Positions 5,959 to 9,065 of a DNA stretch of 9,065 bases are shown here, piece by piece; position 1 is the first letter of the stretch, and every line of letters starts with the position of its first letter. Position numbers and translations under genes: made by a program. Location of the stretch: positions 1 through 9,065 of the forward strand of contig JALOLI010000120.1 in NCBI GenBank assembly GCA_025456165.1. The letters run 5' to 3'. This DNA is from Acidimicrobiia bacterium. GTDB lineage: Bacteria > Actinomycetota > Acidimicrobiia > UBA5794 > UBA11373. The notes under the pieces are model-generated. The model did not search any database, was not told the origin of the DNA, and was given only the letters and a program-made list of their open reading frames with translations.

Positions 5959-7089
5959 CAGGCCCCCGGGATGGCAGGCGTCGTCGTACTCCACCAGGGC
6001 CGGCACCCGGGACTCATCGGCGCAGGCCGGGCAGGCCGGGTCGCGGCGCACCCGCAGGGTGAGGAACTCCTGAGTCAGGGCGTCGTAGGTGAGCAGGCGG
6101 CCCACCATCGGCTCCCCGATGCCGAGGAGCAGCTTCAGGGCCTCGGCCGCCTGGATCGACCCGATGATGCCCGGCAGCACCCCCAGCACCCCCACCTGGG
6201 CGCAGTTGGGCGACACCTCGGGAGGCGGTGGCTCCGGGAACAGGCAGCGATAGCAGGGCCCCTGGTAGGGCTGGAACACGGTGGCCTGGCCCTCGAAGCG
6301 GAACACCGAGCCGTGGACCACCGGGAGGCGCAAGCGCAGGGAGGCGTCGTTCATCAAGTACCGGGTGGGGAAGTTGTCGGCGCCGTCGACTACCACGTCG
6401 TAGCGGCTCATGATCTCCAGTGCGTTCGCCGCCCCGAGGCGCACCGGGTAGGGCACCACCGTCACATCGGGGTTGAGGCGCCCGATGGCTGCGGCCGCCG
6501 ATTCCACCTTCGGCCGGCCCAGGTGCTCCCGATCGTGGAGCACCTGCCGCTGCAGGTTGCTCTCCTCCACGACGTCGGGGTCCACGATGCCCAGGGTTCC
6601 CACACCCGCGGCAGCGAGGTAGAGGGCCACCGGCGAGCCCAGCCCCCCGGCCCCCACCAGCAGCACTCGCGAGGCGAGCAGGCGCAGCTGCCCCGAGGCG
6701 CCCACCTCTGGCAGCAGCAGGTGCCGGCTGTAGCGGGCCTGCTGGGCCGCGTCGAGGCCCGCCGGAGCCTCCCAGGCCCGTCCTTCCGCCTTCCACCGGT
6801 CCAGGCCGCCGGCCAGCGAGGCCGCCCGCCGGTAGCCGCGAAAGCGCAGCGCCTGCGCCGCCGGCAGGGAGCGCACCCCGGCGGCGCAGTACAGAACGAT
6901 CTCGGTGCCGGGATCCGGGAAGAGGGCCGCCACGGAATCCTCCAGGCCCCAGGGGCCGACCCAGCGCGACCCGGGGATCACCCCGAGCGCCAGTTCCGCC
7001 TCCAGGCGCATGTCGACGACCTGCACCGTGCCTGCCGGCCGGCCGGCCAGCTCGGCCGGAGTGATCTCGAGGGGAGCCTCGCCGCTCAT
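5947..7089 (-). CDS. Rhodanese-E1 fusion: sulfur-carrier adenylyltransferase/sulfurtransferase (MoeB/MoeZ/ThiF family)
   Basis: The 380-residue product joins an N-terminal rhodanese domain (about 8-108) to an E1-like adenylyltransferase (about 114-365). The rhodanese loop is C68-A-A-G-V-R-S, a CxxGxR loop with the persulfide cysteine present. The E1 part has the ATP site GAGGLGSP (146-153), D170, NLQRQ (R181), K194, DGADN (D235, D238), and C296 in NCAQVGVLG, which matches the conserved E1 cysteine. C279/C282 and C353/C356 are two CxxC pairs for structural zinc. Such enzymes adenylate the C-terminal glycine of a ubiquitin-fold carrier and convert it to a thiocarboxylate; the rhodanese would supply the sulfur. 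In MoeZ, MOCS3 and Uba4 the rhodanese is C-terminal, so the order here is reversed. The ATG overlaps the carrier's stop (ATGA), and the carrier is the expected substrate. This points to cysteine synthesis or another thiocarboxylate pathway; molybdopterin use is also possible. Confidence 0.93.
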   Translation of the reverse strand: MSGEAPLEITPAELAGRPAGTVQVVDMRLEAELALGVIPGSRWVGPWGLEDSVAALFPDPGTEIVLYCAAGVRSLPAAQALRFRGYRRAASLAGGLDRWKAEGRAWEAPAGLDAAQQARYSRHLLLPEVGASGQLRLLASRVLLVGAGGLGSPVALYLAAAGVGTLGIVDPDVVEESNLQRQVLHDREHLGRPKVESAAAAIGRLNPDVTVVPYPVRLGAANALEIMSRYDVVVDGADNFPTRYLMNDASLRLRLPVVHGSVFRFEGQATVFQPYQGPCYRCLFPEPPPPEVSPNCAQVGVLGVLPGIIGSIQAAEALKLLLGIGEPMVGRLLTYDALTQEFLTLRVRRDPACPACADESRVPALVEYDDACHPGGLERR

Positions 7090-7394
7090 GACCCGTCATT
7101 CTGGCCGCCGGGCGGAGCGGCGCCTCCGGCCGCGGCCGGCAAGATCACCAGCACCGCCCCGTCGGGCACCGGGGTATCCACCCCCTGCAGGTAGCGCACG
7201 TCCTCGTCGCCCAGGAAGAGGTTCAGGAAACGGCGCAGCGCCCCGCTCGCTTCGAACACCGCCGGGCCGAATGCCGGATGGAGGGCGGCGGCGGAGCGCA
7301 GCACCTCGCCGACGGTGGCCCCTTCGGCCACGATCTCCGCCCGGCCTCCCAGAGAGGGGCGCAGGAGCGAAGGGACCCGCAGGGTGACGCTCAT
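7086..7394 (-). CDS. cysO: CysO/MoaD/ThiS-type ubiquitin-fold sulfur carrier with C-terminal tail
   Basis: The 102-residue product has the beta-grasp carrier pattern: VTLRVPSLLRPSLGG at the start, then LRRFLNLFLGDEDVRYLQG and DGAVLVILPAAAGG. This is close to mycobacterial CysO (RRFVN...NDEDVR...ILPAVAGG), which ends exactly at Gly-Gly. Here Gly90-Gly91 is followed by 11 more residues, AAPPGGQNDGS, including a second Gly-Gly at 96-97. Since E1 enzymes act on a free C-terminal glycine, the tail should have to be cut off, as proposed for QbsE by the JAMM enzyme QbsD. A JAMM peptidase gene lies directly upstream. Both junctions are 4-base ATGA overlaps, so the three proteins are probably made in coupled fashion. 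The gene symbol rests on similarity to CysO; a MoaD or ThiS role cannot be excluded from sequence. Confidence 0.88.
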   Translation of the reverse strand: MSVTLRVPSLLRPSLGGRAEIVAEGATVGEVLRSAAALHPAFGPAVFEASGALRRFLNLFLGDEDVRYLQGVDTPVPDGAVLVILPAAAGGAAPPGGQNDGS

Positions 7395-7816
7395 CGCAAC
7401 GCCTCGGCCGCCTCGCCGGCCACCTCGCGCACGGCCTCTTCGGCCACGGCCCCGTCCCTGATCCAGAAGGCCCGCACCTCCGGCGCGGCCGGAGCCTGGA
7501 GGCCGACTACCACATAGAGCCACTCCGGCTCCAGCGCCTGGGCTATGTCGGTGGCCGAAGGGAAGGCCGGGCCGCCCGGATGGGAGTGGAACACCCCGGC
7601 GAGATGCCAGCCCCGCGCCTCGGCGTGACGCAACGCCCGGAAGTGCTCGGCGGGGTCCAGCGTGAACGCCGTAGGCGAGGGCGTGGAGTTGCTCAGGCAG
7701 TAGGCCATGCGCAGGCGGCCGGCGGCGTCGGCGGCCAGCAGGCCGCAGGCCTCGTCGGGCAGGCAGAACGCGGCGTGGACCACCATCGCCCGGCGCATCT
7801 CGGCAGGGAACTCCAT
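7391..7816 (-). CDS. mec: Mec-like JAMM/MPN metallopeptidase (M67 family)
   Basis: The 141-residue single-domain peptidase carries the complete JAMM zinc motif: E22 in DEACGLL, then H77-S-H79-P, seven residues from H79 to S87, and D90 (GVFHSHPGGPAFPSATD). All four catalytic or metal positions are present. In Mycobacterium, Mec releases cysteine from CysO-cysteine; the related QbsD is thought to trim carrier tails. The neighbouring carrier has a tail after Gly-Gly, so trimming, cysteine release, or both are possible. The ATG at 7816 is favoured because TACGGT, a TANNNT -10, ends eight bases upstream with no Shine-Dalgarno sequence between, suggesting a leaderless message. This gene heads the operon; its TGA overlaps the carrier ATG. 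No cysM homologue lies next to it, unlike the mycobacterial mec-cysO-cysM cluster. Confidence 0.92.
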   Translation of the reverse strand: MEFPAEMRRAMVVHAAFCLPDEACGLLAADAAGRLRMAYCLSNSTPSPTAFTLDPAEHFRALRHAEARGWHLAGVFHSHPGGPAFPSATDIAQALEPEWLYVVVGLQAPAAPEVRAFWIRDGAVAEEAVREVAGEAAEALR

Positions 7817-7824
7817 GGCGGCTC

Positions 7825-7830
7825 ACCGTA
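7825..7830 (-). promoter_or_regulatory. Candidate -10 box of the sulfur-carrier operon (leaderless)
   Basis: TACGGT on the minus strand ends 8 bases before the ATG at 7816, the same spacing as the candidate at the lipoprotein gene. A -35 is not clear. It shares the 81-base divergent gap with the promoter of the DUF4342-like gene, so the two could be co-regulated. Confidence 0.4.
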
Positions 7831-7882
7831 CCCCAGTGGGATCGGTAGCGCCACCCCCGGGGCAGGCCGGGCCGCCGGGCAC

Positions 7883-7888
7883 TAGCCT
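7883..7888 (+). promoter_or_regulatory. Candidate -10 box of the DUF4342-like gene (leaderless)
   Basis: TAGCCT ends 9 bases before the ATG at 7898. There is no purine-rich ribosome-binding site between them, in line with transcription starting at or near the ATG. Confidence 0.35.
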
Positions 7889-7897
7889 CCAGCGGCG

Positions 7898-8113
7898 ATG
7901 ACTGCCGCTGCTGCCCGCTCCCGCCGCACCGTGACCCTCCGCTCCTCGTCGGGGAAGGCGGTGCTGACCGTGCCCCTCCTGCCCGCGGCCGTGGCCGGGG
8001 CCGTGGCGCTAGCCGTAACTCCCCGGATCACCGCGCTGGCCGCGCTCACCGCCCTGGTGCAGAAGATGTCGCTCTCCATGGAAGCCGCGCCCAGGCCCGA
8101 AGCCGCCGCCTGA
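7898..8113 (+). CDS. Small DUF4342-like protein
   Basis: The 71-residue product reads VTLRSSSGKAVLTVPLLPAA, then a hydrophobic stretch AVAGAVALAV, TPRITALAALTALVQKM, and a short tail. The order 'basic strand, GK-x-x-L-x-x-P-L, hydrophobic turn, TP, Ala-rich helix' is that of the DUF4342 domain, whose function is unknown. Full family members often carry an N-terminal helical or UBA-like part, which is missing here. The hydrophobic centre could be a membrane segment or the core of a small fold. The gene diverges from the sulfur-carrier operon and converges on the MFS gene 12 bases away. The family link is moderate because the protein is short and Ala-rich. Confidence 0.6.
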   Translation: MTAAAARSRRTVTLRSSSGKAVLTVPLLPAAVAGAVALAVTPRITALAALTALVQKMSLSMEAAPRPEAAA

Positions 8114-8120
8114 GGCGGCG
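8104..8120. terminator. GC-rich hairpin with a stop codon as its loop
   Basis: CGCCGCC (8104-8110) pairs with GGCGGCG (8114-8120), and the three loop bases TGA are the stop codon of the DUF4342-like gene. It lies between two convergent genes and could slow polymerase from both sides. No T-run is present on either strand. Confidence 0.4.
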
Positions 8121-8125
8121 CGTCC

Positions 8126-9065
8126 TCACCGGTGCGGTTCGATGAGCAGGCCGGCCACGAAAACGGTCTGCGCCGCCAGGGCCACGCCGCCGGCCACCGC
8201 CAGCCCGACCTCGGCGGGGATGGGCAGGCCCACCGGCAGCACCGCCCCCACCACCCAGGCCAGTTGGAACAGGGTCTCGGCGCGGGTGAAGGCCCCGCCG
8301 CGGCGGGCCGGGTGGACGACGCTCTGCAGCAAGCCGTCGAAGCCGAACTTCGCCGTGCCCCAGGCGAGGCCGGCGGCCCCGGCCAGGCCGGCGGCGGCAC
8401 CGAGGCTGAAGAACTGGCCGGCGACGAAGGCGGCCGCCGCCTCCAGCGCCAGGGCGGCCACCACCATCGGCTCCTCACGCAGGTGCCGCTCCAGCCAGGG
8501 CGAGATCACCGACGCCAGCCCAAAGCCGATTCCCGCGGCCGCGATGAGGGCGCTGAAGTCGAGGGCGCTGCCCCCCTCCTTGAACTCGAAGGCGAGCAAC
8601 GCCAGGAGGAACCCATTGAGAAGGCGCACCACCGCCGTGGCCAGCCGGGAGAGGCGCAAGCTGCGCTGATGCTGGACGAAGACGGCCCGTGACGGAGCCG
8701 GGCTCATCGCGGCCGGGGCCGAGGCGACCGCCGCCCGGGGATCGGGCAAGCCCAGCCCGGTGAAGGCCGAGAAGGCAAAGCAGACGGCGGCGGCCACCAG
8801 CGCCAGCGCCGAGTGGGCCTGCACCAGACCGGCGCCCACCAGCGCCGCCCCCGCTCCGGCGTAGATGCCGAAGCGAGCCAACTGGGCGTTGGCGGACACG
8901 AGCGCCACCGGCTCCGGCAAGGCCACCGGGAGCATCGAGGCCTTGCTGATCCCAAAGAGGCGCGAGAGCACCAGCATCACGAAGGCGATGGGGAACAGCC
9001 AGAAGGTCCCCAGGCCGAAGGCCATCACCACCGCCAGCACTCCCCGCAGCGCCGCCCCGGCGGTC
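8126..9065 (-). CDS. MFS-type transporter, N-terminus outside the window
   Basis: About 312 C-terminal residues are visible; the frame stays open to the right edge, so the start is not here, and the GTG at 9040 is an internal valine. The product is strongly hydrophobic, with roughly eight membrane segments, for example VLAVVMAFGLGTFWLFPIAF, IYAGAGAALVGAGLV, LALVAAAVCFAFSAF, LLNGFLLALLAFEF, and a long Ala/Gly-rich pair near the end. LSRLFGISKASMLPVALP followed by LVSANAQLARFGIYAG resembles the loop of MFS exporters that reads 'y-x-sra-x-LLP-x-l-p...l-x-aN-x-l'. A soluble stretch (about PDPRAAVASAPAAMSPAPSR) would be the central cytoplasmic loop between the two halves. The substrate is unknown. 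The protein ends in LLIEPHR just after a last membrane helix. Confidence 0.75.
   Translation of the reverse strand, partial: TAGAALRGVLAVVMAFGLGTFWLFPIAFVMLVLSRLFGISKASMLPVALPEPVALVSANAQLARFGIYAGAGAALVGAGLVQAHSALALVAAAVCFAFSAFTGLGLPDPRAAVASAPAAMSPAPSRAVFVQHQRSLRLSRLATAVVRLLNGFLLALLAFEFKEGGSALDFSALIAAAGIGFGLASVISPWLERHLREEPMVVAALALEAAAAFVAGQFFSLGAAAGLAGAAGLAWGTAKFGFDGLLQSVVHPARRGGAFTRAETLFQLAWVVGAVLPVGLPIPAEVGLAVAGGVALAAQTVFVAGLLIEPHR

Noticed and set aside
5947..7816. A Bil-type or other ubiquitin-like antiphage conjugation system
   Set aside because: There is no E2-like gene and the carrier is CysO-like with an adjacent rhodanese-E1, so sulfur transfer explains the locus better.

Overview
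The window is 9,065 bases of very GC-rich bacterial DNA. It looks like an actinobacterium, perhaps of the Acidimicrobiia type. The reasons are codon use dominated by G/C third positions, a lipoprotein with a long Thr-rich linker behind its lipobox, GTG starts, several genes that look leaderless (a TANNNT hexamer 8-9 bases before ATG), and a CysO/Mec-type sulfur-carrier pair. The taxonomic call is inference. No rRNA, tRNA, CRISPR, IS element or phage gene is visible.

Layout: (1) On the minus strand, 1651 down to 1, a MerR-family regulator with a GyrI-like effector domain is followed by a BtrH_N/DUF4872-type gene. The second gene is broken by a small internal deletion and frameshift, and it runs off the window. 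(2) A 311-base divergent spacer (1652-1962) holds a candidate merR promoter and two copies of a palindromic repeat. (3) On the plus strand lie a cystathionine gamma-synthase-family PLP enzyme (1963-3228), a second repeat-bearing spacer with two more copies, and a lipoprotein of the PQQ-type sugar dehydrogenase beta-propeller family (3446-4819). The lipoprotein gene carries a perfect 78-base in-frame tandem duplication. (4) On the minus strand are a Trp-rich conserved hypothetical protein and an RRM RNA-binding protein with a Gly-rich tail and a structured leader. (5) On the minus strand, 7816 down to 5947, a JAMM peptidase (Mec-like), a ubiquitin-fold sulfur carrier (CysO/MoaD/ThiS-like) and a rhodanese-E1 fusion (MoeB/MoeZ-like) are joined by two ATGA overlaps. 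(6) A small DUF4342-like gene diverges from that operon and converges on a partial MFS transporter at the right edge.

Functionally, the strongest unit is the three-gene sulfur-carrier operon. It encodes sulfur delivery (rhodanese), carrier activation (E1), the carrier itself and a carrier peptidase. This resembles the mycobacterial CysO-Mec cysteine route, but the E1 sits where cysM would be and the rhodanese is at the N-terminus. The carrier also has an 11-residue tail after its Gly-Gly, so it should need trimming before activation. A transsulfuration-type PLP enzyme elsewhere in the window fits a loose sulfur amino acid theme, but no direct link is shown.
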